Shown: one piece after another, positions 29,301 through 40,769 of the stretch
Layout of the letters: each line of letters begins with the position of its first letter
Numbering within the stretch: the stretch's first letter is position 1
Assembly: GCA_963969495.1 (NCBI GenBank)
Contig: OZ018327.1
Span: 30,573,175-30,637,174, forward strand
Length of the DNA stretch: 64,000 nt
DNA from: Ceratothoa steindachneri
Taxonomy: Eukaryota; Arthropoda; Malacostraca; Isopoda; Cymothoidae
Reading direction: 5' to 3'
Notes under the pieces: generated by a model
Seen by the model: only the letters and a program-made list of their open reading frames with translations
Databases searched by the model: none
Told to the model about the DNA's origin: nothing
Translations under genes and position numbers: made by a program

Positions 29301-31658
29301 ATACTGGAGCGCAAGTGTCTTTAGTGAATGAGAATATTCTGAGTAAGTATGAAGAGTTTAGATGTTGCGAGCATAAACCTGTGAAGTTACGGATAAGTGG
29401 ATTAGGGAATGGCATGATAGTGGCATGGGAACAGGTTAGTCTGAAAGTGAGTTTGGGTAATGGTCAAGCATGACTTTGTGATTCTGAAGGGTGAGCAAAT
29501 GCCTTGTTGTTTCTTGCTTGGTGTAGACTTTATGAGATTAAATGATTTGTCTTTGGATGCTGATAAGGATTGTCTTATGAAAGGTGAATGTGAGGTGATG
29601 AAGTTGAATGAGTGTGCAAAGAATGTTGTCAAGTTTTGCGGTATGATTGAGTTGGTCATGGATGATGAGAATGAGATTTTAAGTGATGATGATATTCTAG
29701 AGATGCAAGAGATGTGTCCTTTTGTTAGTGAGTTGAAGAGGTGTGTAATGATGCGTGTTGATTTGAATGAATGGCCAGAGTGTTTAAGTGATTTTAAAAG
29801 GTATGCTAAGGATTTTGTTGTTTGTATGGATGTTGTATATTTTGTGAGGCATGTGAAGGGTGGTGATGATATGTATGTACCTGTGATGTCCTTAGTTGGT
29901 ATGATTGGTCTGGTGAAGGTTGTGCATGATAATTATGGGCATATGGGTAAATTTAAGCTGTGGGAGTGTATGAAGGAGCATGTGTTCCACCCGTTTCTGA
30001 GAACTGTTGTGAATGATGTTGCAACTACATGTGAAAGGTGTCAGAAGCGAAAGGTGCAAGGTGTGCAAGTGAAACCACCGATGTTGAAAGTTGATGCGAA
30101 AGAACCGTTTGAATTGGTAGTGATTGATTGTGTGTCTTTGCCGCGTACGAGTGCTGGGAATGTTGGTATGGTTGTGATGGTTGACCATAAAAGTAAGTTT
30201 GTGTATGCAGCGCCTGTGAGAGATAAAAGGAGTGTGACTGTTGCGCGTGTGGTTGAGCAGTTGTTTTTTCCTATGTGTGTATGGAAGCCTAGAAGATGTC
30301 TGAGTGATAATGGGCCTGAATTTGTAGGGGAAGTGTTTGAGCAAATGTTGAGAGAGAATGGTGTGGAGCATGTGAGAACAACTCCGTATGTACCGTCTTC
30401 AAATGGATTGGCTGAACGGACTATAAGAACCTTGTGTGAGATGTTGAGAATGATGAGTACGACAGTGAATGACTGGGATGTGTGTCTGGGGAGAGTGTTG
30501 TGGGCGTATAATTCAACTGTGCATAGTGCAACTGGAATGTCCCCATGTCAGTTTGTGATGAATTTTGAAAGGCGAGTGAAAGATAGGTTTCGTTTGAGTG
30601 AAAGTGAGCAGAGTGTATGGCGTGAGGCGCATGAAAGGTTCCGTTCATTTGAATTAGGTACAAAAGTATTGAAGGTGAAAGAAGTGAAGGGTAGGTTGAA
30701 TGTATCAAAGATGAGTGAGAAGTTTGATGGACCTTATAGAGTTGTGAGGGTTTGGGAAAATGGAGTGACGTATGTTTTGGAGAGTTTGAATGACGGCATG
30801 ACTGAGAGAGTGCGGGCTCATCAGAGTCAGTTAAGGAGATGGAGAGAACCTCCTGACTACCTGGTGAGCCATCCGGTGTATGGACTGTGTAGAGAAAGAG
30901 GTAAAGTGCATGATGATGAGATTGAATGTGATAGAATGGATCTGTCTGGGAAAGAGCTAGTCTTAGTCTCGAGGAGTAGAAAGCGTACAAAGAAGAGTGA
31001 AAGGAAGAATGCAAGTACGAATGAAAGTAAGTCTGAGCAGAGTGTTTCTGGTATGGGGGATCTTGAAAGGGAGATTGAGTTTTTGCGTAAACAGGTGAGT
31101 GATTTGGCTGGTATAAGTAGACGAGTGAGTGAGCTGCCTGTGCCTGATTTTTCTGGTTTTGGGAACAGTATGAATGATAGTGTGTTTGGGCAGAATGAAC
31201 CTAGTGTGGCTGATTTTTCGGGTTTTATGAATGGTAATAGTAGGGGTGAGTTTGATGTAGTGAATGATGAAGTGGCTGATTTTTCAGGTTTCTGGTGGGA
31301 ACCAGTCGAAGGGGTTTCTGGTATGCCTGTTGAGAATACAGGGGATGTGAGTGACCTGTCTGTTTCGCAAGAATGTACCTTGAGTTGGATGAGAGCTGTG
31401 AGTGAGGAGCTGATGAATGGGGGTATGAAGAGTGAGGGTTCTGAACGGAAGAGTATGAAAGAATTCTGTCGTGAGATGGGAGAACTGGTAATGAGGGCTA
31501 AGAGTATGGTTGATGAGATGATAAATAGTGACGATGAGACTGACAGGACGACTGATGAACAACCCAGACTAATTGCTACGCGTAGCCAGGGACCAGTAGA
31601 AGAGTGTGAATGGGTGCAGAAGGGTGTGATTGAGCACAAGTGGTACCGTGAAGAGTGA
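26320..31658 (+). pseudogene. pol: Pol polyprotein, copy 2, broken by two deletions
   Basis: The first frame (ATG 26371 to stop 28846-28848) covers retropepsin 1, RT (FIDD retained) and RNase H. It ends in the OTU-like domain, where a 2-bp deletion plus a G-to-T change create a stop. A second frame (to about 29473) covers the rest of the OTU-like domain and the second retropepsin active site (LIDTG). An 8-bp deletion near 29465 shifts again. The third frame (from about 29460 to 31658) encodes the end of retropepsin 2, the integrase with DD35E residues, GPY and the DFSGF tail. All domains are otherwise well conserved with copy 1, including Ser in the OTU-like nucleophile position. Confidence 0.9.
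26323..26364 (+). promoter_or_regulatory. -1 frameshift signal, copy 2
   Basis: GGGAAAC at 26323-26329 lies just before the gag stop. The same 9-bp stem follows (26339-26347 with 26356-26364), unchanged from copy 1. Confidence 0.82.
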
Positions 31659-31694
31659 TTGAAAGGGTTTAGTGAGTGGCTGGTCGAATGGCTT

Positions 31695-31707
31695 AAGGAA
31701 GGAGGGG
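31695..31707 (+). other. polypurine tract, copy 2
   Basis: AAGGAAGGAGGGG immediately before the 3' LTR. Confidence 0.83.
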
Positions 31708-32550
31708 TGTGGTGGGGCGAATGTGAGTGTGTGTAAAAGGGCCATTCTCCCACCCCTTTTCTCAGTACCCTCTCCCTCCCTCTGTAAGAATGTGTGTGAA
31801 TGGGAATGGGTTTGTTTTATTTTTGTTTATTTCATGTATAAAATGATTACCATGTTTTTCTTTCTTTCCAGGCGTTATTCTGGAAAGATAGTAGCTAATT
31901 TTTAAATATCACTATAATAAGATAGTTCTTTGTTTAAATTAACTTTTATCAAAGCGTCATATTCTGGAAAGAGGTAAGCTAGTCGATGTATTTTCGAGTA
32001 ATGCCCACTTATTAGTTTCGCCATCCATGTATAAATAAATGGGTCATAAAAGGAGGATATATCTCTTCTACAGAGAGTGGAAGTGTGGACTGGTAGCAAG
32101 AGGGGTTCTATAGATGAGTGCTCCACCCAGCCCTGAGAGGAGGGCTTTCGTGCCTCGCCAACCACCTGAACCGCCATACCCGCCTTCATTGACAATCCTG
32201 CCTCCTTCTAGTTAACCAACTACCACCCACCTCCAGCAAGTCATAGCGCGTGTCCCCTTTTCGTTCGGTTGTGGTTGTGTTTTTTGTTTTGTGTAGAATT
32301 TACGTAAATTGTTGTATCCGCCCGTTATAAGATTCTCGTTTGGTATCGTTATTTTGATTGGGGAATTTAGCCTCATTTTGAAGTGTGCACACTTCCCTAG
32401 TAAATATAAATTTTGTAAATATAAACTGTAACTATCATTGTATTTTTTTTGTAAGTAAAGGGACTGTATATACAATTCGTTTTATTCTCCCTCGATTTCT
32501 CACGTCCGGACAGTGTAGGAAGCGGGTTGGATCGATTATCGATTGGGATT
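31708..32550 (+). repeat. 3' LTR of copy 2, 3'-truncated
   Basis: Matches the copy 2 5' LTR through GATTGGGATT, then breaks. The last 25 bases are absent and a G/C-hairpin repeat starts at 32551. Differences from the 5' LTR include single substitutions near 32116, 32172 and 32188 and a one-base deletion near 32410. Confidence 0.9.
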
Positions 32551-32625
32551 ATATACTGGGGGGGGATGTGCTCCCCAGACCCCCCCCCCCAAATGATTGA
32601 AATCTGAGGAACATCGTAGGCCCAT
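32551..32625 (+). repeat. G/C-hairpin repeat, copy 1 of 2
   Basis: ATATACTGGGG...CCCCAGACCCCC followed by GAAATCTGAGGAACATCGTAG matches 37176-37235 in the same order. It begins exactly where the copy 2 LTR is broken. Confidence 0.6.
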
Positions 32626-32869
32626 CCCCCTGATGAGCCCATACTCGCAACATTTACCACATATTGTAGATGCATGATTTGACACAATGCTATGGATGCA
32701 TTTTGTGGGTGGATTTTGACAGATGTGGATGACCTTTGATGGGCCCTTGTGGCTTTTGTCATCCATGAAATTATGTTATGTTAATCTTCACCTTCGTATC
32801 CAGGTTCAGGTTGTTGAGCCACCCTTTGTATCGGAATATCACATTTATTTTCAGTGGAGAAGAGAAATA

Positions 32870-35800
32870 GTTTATTAGCCTTGTTCATTTCTCTTCTTCC
32901 ACACACACTGCAAAAAATTCTTTGTTGCTCTTACTATTCTTATTCTTTTATCATCTATATCTTTTTTTCCACACTCAGTCCATAATCCTCCCTTCTCTCC
33001 ACCTCCTCCCACTTTTCTCTTCCCAGCTCTATCATCAATTCTTCTTTCAATTTCTCCCTCTTGAGACTGTGGCCCACACATTCCACGATCAAATGTTCTA
33101 TAGATTCTCTCTGCCCCAATAGGCACCATTCGCATCTGTCTTCTCCTCCATTCTATCTGTATGCCCTCCCCTTCACTTCTAAGGATCTAGTCCGTGCCTT
33201 GAATAGTAGCTGTCTTGCAAAACTCTCATCATACATATTCTCATGGAAGGCTCCTTTTTACCTCTATATACGTTCAGACTTCTCTTTCCATTTATTCCTC
33301 TTCTCCAGAGCCTTTCTCCTGAATCTAATATTTTTTGTTTCAGCTTTCCTTTTGCTCTGTCCTCTATATAGATTGCTTCTAATTCCTATTTTGTATCCAC
33401 TCTCATTACCTCTTTGCACCACTCAGTCCTATCATAGGCAGCATACATATAGCCTGCCCACGTCTCTATTCCCATACCTTGCAGTCTCAACTTATAGTTT
33501 GCTTTCATCCTTGCCACCCTCTCTTCATACCTACTCCAGCCCATTTCTCCTCTCAGTGCCTCTACTGCTACATAGGGATTGGCCCCTAATGCAATTCTTG
33601 CCACTTTGTTTTAGATCTTTTCCATTCTCTCCAATTCTGTCTTTGTCACTTTGCAGACATCATACCCATACAGGCTTCTTGGGACTGCCTATCCCTTTTC
33701 ACAGTTCCCTTATCATTTTATACTTATTTGCTTGCTTAGTTGCCATGTTCCTCAGCATGCCAGTCATTTTTAGCATATTTACTTCATTTTGTCTCTTATG
33801 CTTCTCAAATATATCCTTCTGGTTACAGACTATGTCACCCAAGTATCTATAATCATTTACCACTTCTAGGATGTCATTTCCTAACATCCATCCTTCATTC
33901 TCCAAATATTATTTTGCACTTTCCTCTACTAAATTTTACTCTCCATTCTTCCCCATACTGGTACACCACATTCAAACGTTTCTGCTGTTTTACTAACCAG
34001 AACTATGTCATCTTTAAATCCCAGGGGTGTCAATATGCGATCTCCAACCATGACTCCTTGGCCTCCCCTCTTTACTCTCTCCAACAGTTCTTCAATGAAG
34101 AAGCTGAACAAGCTAGGAGACATGGTACACCCTTGTCTAACCCCAATGTCATTCACCATCCAACCTGTTTCTATGTCTTTCAGATTTAGTTTGACTTTGT
34201 TGTTCTCATATAGTTTTTGTATTACATTTAGAATATTTGCATCCATCAATAAGTCTCTTAGTCTTGCAAACAATTTTATTTTATCAACTCTATCAAAGAC
34301 TTTCTCTATATCAAGAAAGCAGACATATAGCACACCCTCTTGTTTTCTTATCCTCTATATTATATTCCGTAGTATATAGAGATTGACTATGGCTCTTCTT
34401 CCAGTCCTGAATCCATTTTGCTCGACTCCAAGTCTCTCTTCACGTTCATCCCACTCCTTCAGATTCTTTGTCATGATGCTACCAAACAACTTTCCTATCA
34501 CACTCATTATAGTTACTGCCTGTAGCTATCCACCAGTTTTCTATCTTTACCACCTTTGGGCAACAAATTAATCCTACTTTTCTGCCAAGTCTCAGGCACA
34601 CATCCATTCACCAGAATATCATTAAATAGGGTTGTCAGTAACTCTTTCATCCTTTCTCCTCCATATTTCAGAAATCCACCAACTATCCTTTCTTCATCCA
34701 TTGCCTTATGGTTTTTTAACCTTTTCAACCCATACTCTATGTCGTCCCTGTTGATTCCTATACATTCATCCTCTAATTCCTGTACTGCATACAGAAGTTC
34801 CTCATTAGCTCCGGTTTCTTCCCATCCCTCCCATGCCCGAATGATTCTTCCCCAATATTCTTCAATTTGTATCTTTATTTTTTCCTCATCCTCGCATTCT
34901 CCTTCTGTTGTCTTCATTATTACTTTGTCCTTACTTTTATCCCCTTCCAAGGCCCTCCTCAGATATCTCCACTGCTCTCTTTCTTGGTCATTTACATCCA
35001 ACTTGCTCCACTGTCTTATTTTTTCCTCTTCCTCCTTGATCTTTGCATCCCAGAATACTTGTGTAACTTTTTGCTTTTGCTTCCTATATTCTAATTCCAT
35101 CCTTTCCACTTGTTCTGCCTCAACCCTCTCTCTCTACTTTGCCTTAGTTTTCTTAGTGGTTTGTTCATCTTTCTCCTAGTTAAGTACTCTTTCTCCACTT
35201 CCTTGTTCCACCACCCCTTGCTTGAACTTTTCCTTCTTGTTCAGATCCATTTTATTTTTCCACACTTTTATTTTCCCTTCTAGCTACATATAATTTACTT
35301 TCATATCCTCAGAGATTATTAGTCCTGCCAATGCTTCTTCCATTTCATTTTTATATGCTCCCCAATCTGCCCCTTTTCTTCTCTGTTTTCCCTTTTTCAT
35401 TTCCTATACCGGGTCCCATTTTACTTTCACTATTATAGCTTTATGGTCAGTTTGTATCTCTATTTCCTGATCCACATCAATACATATGCCTTCATCTATC
35501 TCACCACACTTTCTGTTTATTATAGCAAAATCTATTGCACTCCTACTCTCTCCTTGTTGCCAGGTTGGGATTCCTTGCACTTTTAAATTCTTCAGAATTA
35601 CATTGCTTTCAATTATCCATCGATAAACCCTTCTTCCATTGCCGTTCATTTCTTTCCCCAGTAGGCCCCCCACATGAGCATTAAAATCCCCCATCACTAA
35701 CCATTTTTCGTTCTCCATTTCTTGTGTCAGGCTCCTTAATTCTTCTATTAGCCATTCACTCTTCTTCCAGTTGGTACCTTCCACATAATTGTACACTACT

Positions 35801-35885
35801 GTCACCACTAGGTTGGTTTTGCCTCTTGTGACCCTATATGTCCTCCCTTTCTTTGCTAAAATTATTTTAACAAATGCCGATCCAA
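32870..35885 (-). pseudogene. decayed APE-type LINE ORF2 (endonuclease-RT), minus strand
   Basis: In minus-strand order: an endonuclease part (35404-35880) with KWLVMGDFNAHVGG, SAIDFAIINR and TDHKAIIVKV; linker and RT fingers (34513-35109) with KNHKAMDEE and CVPETWQKSRINLLPKGG; RT palm (33929-34333) with FLDIEKVFDRVDK, GVRQGCTMSPSLF and GFKDDIVLVS (catalytic box FKDD instead of FADD); thumb (33386-33905); and a C-terminal region (32875-33135) with remnants of a Cys/His finger. Several stops and frameshifts. The clade is not certain. The N-terminal endonuclease piece lies at 36760-37042, separated by an inserted mini-LINE. Confidence 0.72.
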
Positions 35886-36755
35886 AGGCTATACTGAATT
35901 TTATTCTGTTTCACTTAATTTCAAATAAAAATCATTTGGAAAACTTGGATTATAATCATTATATAGTAGAGTAAATAAAGTAAACATGGCTACGCAGGAT
36001 GTAAACACTACCCAGCTGGACAACAACACGGACGTATGTGCACTTTGTGACTCAGAGGAGAGCCTAAATAAAGCCATACAATGTTATGACTGCAAAAGGT
36101 GGGTGCACTATAAATGCTCTAAATTACCACTCTACCAACTTTGGTCCCTGGCACACTTGAACAGAAAGTACTCATGTGAAAAGTGTTGCACTCTGAAGAT
36201 GGAAACTGGAGACCAGGATTGGATTACCGAAGTGAAAGAAACTCTGAATGAAAGGTTAAATGAGCACAAAACTATCCCCTAAATGAGAAAGAGGATAAGG
36301 TAGAAGACGAAGTATCCCTGGGTAACACTCCAGAGGATATTGATCTAAACCTAGGCACACAAATTACTGCTACTCAGACCCCAAATTGTAGCCGACTAAC
36401 AGCGCCATCTACCGTGCGCCTCAAATCTGAAGTATTACCCAAAATTGTAGCATACAAACAGCGCCACCTACCATGCGCCCCAAATCTGAAGTATTACCCT
36501 GGGTTATTCAACTGCCTTCCTAGGGATCTCCGGAATGTAAGTGGAGCAAGCCTGGAAATTTTTAAAAGAAAATTGGATAGGTGGCTGGGTTGACTACCAG
36601 ACCCCCCACCAATACCGGAATATCCCAGCCATCATCACAACACCCTGCCTGAAGTCTGCCAGGCAGAGAGAGTGGATGAAGGACAACCTGGTGTGAGTGG
36701 AGGCTGACCTCAGCTTCATCAGTAACAGGTAGAATCATCAAAAGTAAGTAAGCAT
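35886..36755 (+). mobile_element. internally deleted mini-LINE (PHD-finger ORF1 joined to ORF2 tail)
   Basis: A 98-codon frame from ATG 35986 encodes a PHD-like zinc finger (CALCDSEE, AIQCYDCKRWVHYKC, YSCEKC) of the type seen in ORF1 of some CR1/L2-group LINEs. About 200 bp later the plus strand encodes FNCLPRDLRNVSGASLEIFK RKLDRWLG (written with a break), the C-terminal end of ORF2 in L2-like LINEs. A short AAGTAAGTAAG tail follows. The entire endonuclease and RT are absent. It interrupts the minus-strand LINE endonuclease. Confidence 0.55.
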
Positions 36756-36759
36756 ATCT

Positions 36760-37042
36760 GCTAGTGCCATTATCTCTATCTCTGCTCTTTCACATTCCCT
36801 TACAATTGCTTTTCTCTTGCCTAGGACCATTCCTTGGCAGTTCAAGAATCCTACCTTCACTCTCTTGTATCCGCTTTCCTCTATCCTCTTCCTTGCATTT
36901 ACCCAGGGTCGCTTTGGCCCTCTATCCTATCTATCATTACACTTGACCTGCTGCACTTGCATCAGTGCCCAAGTCCACCTCTTTCTCTTGTTCACTGGTC
37001 TCCGTACCTTGGAGGTGGACTCCATCTCTCCTTAAGCAGTAC
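36760..37042 (-). pseudogene. LINE endonuclease N-terminal fragment, minus strand
   Basis: The minus strand encodes KVGFLNCQGMVLGKRKAIV and IEIMALADML, the first strand and helix of an APE-type LINE endonuclease. Its continuation is probably the fragment at 35404-35880. Confidence 0.5.
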
Positions 37043-37050
37043 TTCTATTC

Positions 37051-37371
37051 GGTAAATATGTAGATTAGCGGCCCAGCCCCCCAAAAAATTGTGTTTAAAT
37101 ATTATCATTCACTCGTGTCGGAATATTCATGCGCGTTTGGGTCCTTTTCGAATTATTATTCTATAAACAATTAGGATATATACTGGGGGGCTGTGCCCCC
37201 CAGACCCCCCTCAATTTAATGAAACTCAGGATCATCGTAGTGTAGTCCCCCCATTGTGTTTACCCCCACACGAGCCGTCAACTTAAATGTACTCCAAAAA
37301 ACTTGAAACATTTTGGAATACGGACGAAATAGTAAGTCCCATCGTTCGCGCCGATAATCTACATATTTACC
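37051..37371. mobile_element. 321-bp MITE with 22-bp inverted ends and 8-bp target duplication
   Basis: The left end (37051-37072, GGTAAATATGTAGATTAGCG followed by GC) is an inverted copy of the right end (37350-37371) with one mismatch. Direct repeats TTCTATTC flank it at 37043-37050 and 37372-37379; the repeat could be read as 9 bp by sharing the terminal C. Inside is a perfect hairpin, CTGGGGGG-CTGTG-CCCCCCAG, at 37183-37203. No transposase. The superfamily is not assigned. Confidence 0.75.
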
Positions 37372-37379
37372 TTCTATTC

Positions 37380-38022
37380 ATCATATCTCCACCCATTTCA
37401 TGTCAAAATATTCGCCTAACCACCCATATGCATTCGGGGGTAAGGCTTATATGTCTTAGGTCAAGGAACGCGGTAGAAAAATTAGAGGCCTAACGACATT
37501 TAGCAATCGCCTTTGAATTCGAATCTAATGTTAGGCTGTCGAATTAGGAATATTTCTAGTTTATTTAAACCAGGCAATGGTTTCGCCACTCCTCCATACA
37601 GGGGTAGCTTGTGTTTCGCTACTAAGATTAAAATCTAAAAAAAAGCAGCCATGGTTAAATTTTTACAAATTTTCTGAACTTCGCCAATAATAATTATTTT
37701 AAAAAGGAACTCTAAACTATTTCACCCCTTTCAAAACATCACGTCGCTAAAATATAGTTAATAATAAAATAAAAAAGCAGCTTACTTAAATTTTAATAAA
37801 TTTTCTGAACTTCAACAATTGTAATGTATTTTTTTAAAACATTATAAAGCATTGAATAAGCATATTTATTTTTTCTGAACTAAACTATTTTGTTTTTTTA
37901 AACTCTAAAGAAATTCTTAGAGATTACCTTGATAAAAATTTAAAATATACTTGTCATAACTAAACTAAGATCAAATTATTATTCAAATACTCAAAAAATC
38001 TTGTTCTTAAATTGGAGTTAGT
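37380..38022. other. AT-rich stretch, no gene recognised
   Basis: Non-coding, with two similar segments ('AAATTTTTACAAATTTTCTGAACTTC' type) near 37655 and 37785 suggesting a decayed local duplication. Nothing else supported. Confidence 0.5.
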
Positions 38023-38049
38023 GATGATGATGATGATGATGATGATGAT
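38023..38049. repeat. (GAT)n microsatellite
   Basis: Nine GAT units, directly before a minus-strand LINE 3' end. On the LINE strand it reads (ATC)n and may be its tail. Confidence 0.93.
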
Positions 38050-38059
38050 TACGGTAGGT

Positions 38060-38460
38060 AGCAAGAAGAAGGAAGCATGATCCGGGGTGAGGATGAGCCT
38101 AGCCTAACCCCAGAGCAGGAACATGCGACCTACAACAAGGAGTCGAATAAAATAAAGGAGGTTAACCTCCTCCAAAAAATCAGATGAACGAAAAGACTGT
38201 CTACGAACCACTACCAAGTACAAAGGACAAGCGGTATCGATCCTGCTCGTCCTGGTATAGGACAGGTAGGATAAGCGAAAATCAACCAGAATGGGACATT
38301 CAAACAGAATGTGCTGAACAGTCTGGGGGACAACGTAGTCGGCGCCATAAAGGGCAGGCAAGCGCCCAATCAAATAGCGGTGCGTCCGCGAGTTTGCCTA
38401 ATTCGAAAACGACAGAAAGCAACCTGAAAACGTTGTGGCATTCGGGGATAGCTCCCAGGA
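38060..38460 (-). pseudogene. I-clade LINE 3' end, minus strand
   Basis: The minus strand encodes VVPQTVQHILFECP followed by a variable tail, the region after RNase H in I-clade ORF2. Parts (for example GAATGGGAC.TTCA and CAGGTAGGATAAGCG) resemble the corresponding 3' end at 44870-45110. Confidence 0.5.
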
Positions 38461-38464
38461 AAAG

Positions 38465-38660
38465 GTCATAGGGTATAGATAGAGGGAAGTAGGAAAAGGG
38501 GCAACGAAACGAAAAAATAATAGCGTAGGTGAGTTGCGAACAGCTTCCGGCGTCGCTGGACCACTGTTAGCCAACGGCGAATCAACTTGGCCTTCCCGAG
38601 TCTCAAAAAAGTCATTCAAACGAAGCTTTTAAGCCGCTCGCCTGCACTTCTCGTACGCTA
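38465..38660. repeat. ~190-bp dispersed repeat, copy 1 of 3
   Basis: Shares AATAGCGTAGGTGAGTTGCG, GGACCACTGTTAG and CGAAGCTTTTAAGCC with 48825-49008, and the first two-thirds with 38765-38890. Unknown family. Confidence 0.6.
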
Positions 38661-38764
38661 TACAACCCCCTTCCTAGAAGCAGGGCGGATTTGAAGAGAG
38701 CCCGTTTAGAAATGTTATCCAAGAGCTAGTGCTCCCTCTACCGGGTCTGGGCGCCATTGCAGAT

Positions 38765-38888
38765 AAAGGGGAGTAGGAAAGGGGCAAAGAAAAAATAATA
38801 GCGTAGGCGAGTTGCGAACAGCTTCCCGCGTCGCTGGACCACTGTTAGCCAGCGGCAAATCTACTCGGCCATCCTGAGTCTCAAGAAA
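38765..38888. repeat. ~190-bp dispersed repeat, copy 2 of 3 (truncated)
   Basis: Matches the first two-thirds of the repeat at 38465-38660 and breaks at 'GAGTCTCAAGAAA', where the duplicated LINE block begins. Confidence 0.6.
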
Positions 38889-39297
38889 GAGCAAAATGGC
38901 GGGTCAGATGCTAGGCCTTTGCTGGCCGGAGGTTGCCCGCTCCTGGCCTACAAGGTGAGGTGTCGGTCAAAAACAAGACCAAGGAAACTGTGCAAATTCC
39001 CCACTTCCAGACGAACCACGTTTAGGAACAAGTCCGGGTCAGAATGGAGCCCGGAATGGCGGCAGAAGTCCACCACCTTAGTCTTGGCCAAGGAAAACCG
39101 AAATCTGTGCGCTTCAGCATAACGATATGCGATCCAATACCTGTTGGTGTCGACGCTCCAGAGTTGGCATCCGGGCCCCACTAAAAGAGATCGAAAAGTC
39201 GTCCACGTAGAGCGTAGCGAGAACATCTTCCGGCAGCAGCGAATTGATACCAGAATGCTCAGGGCAAAGAATGTGACACTGAGGACACTTTGCTGCG
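38889..39297 (-). pseudogene. duplicated I-clade LINE RT block carrying the right end of a hAT MITE
   Basis: Over 90 percent identical by eye to 46531-46940. On the minus strand it encodes the RT segment ending GLVFDRHLTL. The first 57 bp (38889-38945) are the right end of the same hAT MITE seen complete at 46146-46588, followed by the same GCCTACAA duplication, so the two blocks derive from one another. The block ends at about 39297 against a gypsy fragment. Confidence 0.75.
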
Positions 39298-40690
39298 GGT
39301 TGAAAATGTGCCGACGGTAATCGAGAGGAATGAGAAGCCGAGGGCAGTCAGACAATGAATAGTCGACCAGGATGCACCTGGAAGGACTGTCTGGTGATTC
39401 TACTTCACGGACAATAGGGTGAGAAGAGAGACGCAGCGTTCGCTTGTCTTCGCCGAGTTCTTGTGCCAGCGCTATTGTCACATGAACGTTGGCCACCATG
39501 TGAGAATTGCTTGCCTAAAATTGCGGAAATGCGAGAAAGCGCGTCTGGTACGACGTTTGAAGAACCAGGAACATAACGAATATCGCTCGTCATCTGCAGG
39601 ATAAAGTCAAGATCACGAGTATCAACTGCGGTGTGTACTGACGAAGTACTACGAGACGAACAAGCACCGACCAAAGGTTTATGGTCCGTAAAAATAGTGA
39701 AGTCCCGCTCTTCCAAATGAGGGCGGAAGTGGCGGATTGCGATGTATATTCCAAGTAGTTCGCGAGAGAACGTACTAGACCTCTTTCGAGAATCAGAAAG
39801 AGAGCCAGAGAAGAAAGCAAGAGGTTGACATTGTCACCAATCTTCTGCTGCAAGGTTGAACTTACGTGAGTTGAGGATGCGTCTGAGACGCTAATAAGGG
39901 ACCCTGGAGAAGTATGAGCCAATTCCACAGCGCGAGCAATAAACTCTTTGGTGCGAGAGAATGAATCACACTCCTCAGTAGATCATTCGAGAGGGTAGTT
40001 GTTTTTGGTCTTAGTGAGCATAGAACTGATAGGTTGCTTGGCCTGGGCACAGTACGGAATGAATCTGTAGTACAAATTGACCATTCCACAGAAGCGTCGG
40101 AGTTGTTTGCGTGATGTAGGTGTAGCAAAATTTCCCATCACTGTAACTTTTTCTTCGAGTGGGCTAACCCCAGCATTTGAAACATGGAGTCCCAAGAATG
40201 AGAGTTGCGAGACACCAAAGAGACGTTTAGAAGTGTTGAACACGATACTGTACTCTCGAAGGCGAGTAAAACTTGACGAAGGTGAGAAATGTGTTCTTCG
40301 AGCGAGGAAGATGCTATTAGCAGGTCGTCAATGTAGCAAAAACAAAAGGAAGACCGCTAATAATTTGGACCATAAAGCGCTGGAAAGTTAGACCTGAGTT
40401 ACGCAAACCATAGGGCATTCTAATCATTTCAAAAGAACCAAACGGAGTGGTGATGCTAGTCTTTGAAATATCGTCTGGGTGAATAGGGATCTGGTTGAAA
40501 GCACGATCCAGATCTAAGTGAGAAAAGATTGTACATCCGGAGAGAGGTGAAATGTAGTTGGCTAGGTACGGCAAAGAATAGCGATCAGGGATTGTTACAG
40601 CATTAAGAGCTCTGTGATCCTCAACTACTATGAAATCCCCCGGCGTGGGTTTAGGCACAATGTGGAGTGGAGATGCCCATGGAGGGCCGG
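39298..40690 (-). pseudogene. decayed Ty3/Gypsy pol (RT, RNase H, start of integrase), minus strand
   Basis: In minus-strand order: RT (40317-40690) with VEDHRALNAVTIPDRYSLPY, IFSHLDLDRAFNQIP, FGSFEMIRMPYGLRNSGLTF; RT-RNase H connection (39983-40243) with FLGLHVSNAGVSPLEEKV; RNase H (39590-39950) with SVSDASSTHV, then FTIFTDHKPL and DIRYVPGSSNVVPDALSRI; and the integrase lead-in (39300-39420) with PRLLIPLDYRRHIFN. Four or more frame breaks. It is a different gypsy lineage from the large element (ordinary RT motifs, closer to elements named after 297/opus-type pol). The catalytic YVDD region is lost at a break near 40320. Confidence 0.75.
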
Positions 40691-40769
40691 TTTCAGTTGT
40701 ACCCCACCCTCGCCTTAAATTTTAAGGGAATGATTCGCTCCAACGAATTACTGAGTAAGATGTCTCGAG

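Larger units (their letters stand above)
23618..32550 (+). mobile_element. Ty3/Gypsy-like LTR retrotransposon, copy 2 (defective)
   Basis: Same structure as copy 1 and nearly identical in gag and pol (about 1 percent different by eye). The LTRs belong to a visibly different subtype: 869 bp, U3 changes throughout, ending CTGCA. Its two LTRs differ from each other at a few positions including one indel, so it is older than copy 1. Pol carries two frameshifting deletions. The last 25 bp of the 3' LTR are replaced from 32551 by an unrelated repeat, so no target duplication can be checked; the 5' flank is GCAT (23614-23617). Confidence 0.92.

Noticed and set aside
33061..33852. 263-codon plus-strand open frame
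   Set aside because: It is the antisense shadow of the minus-strand LINE ORF2, which has clear RT and endonuclease motifs.
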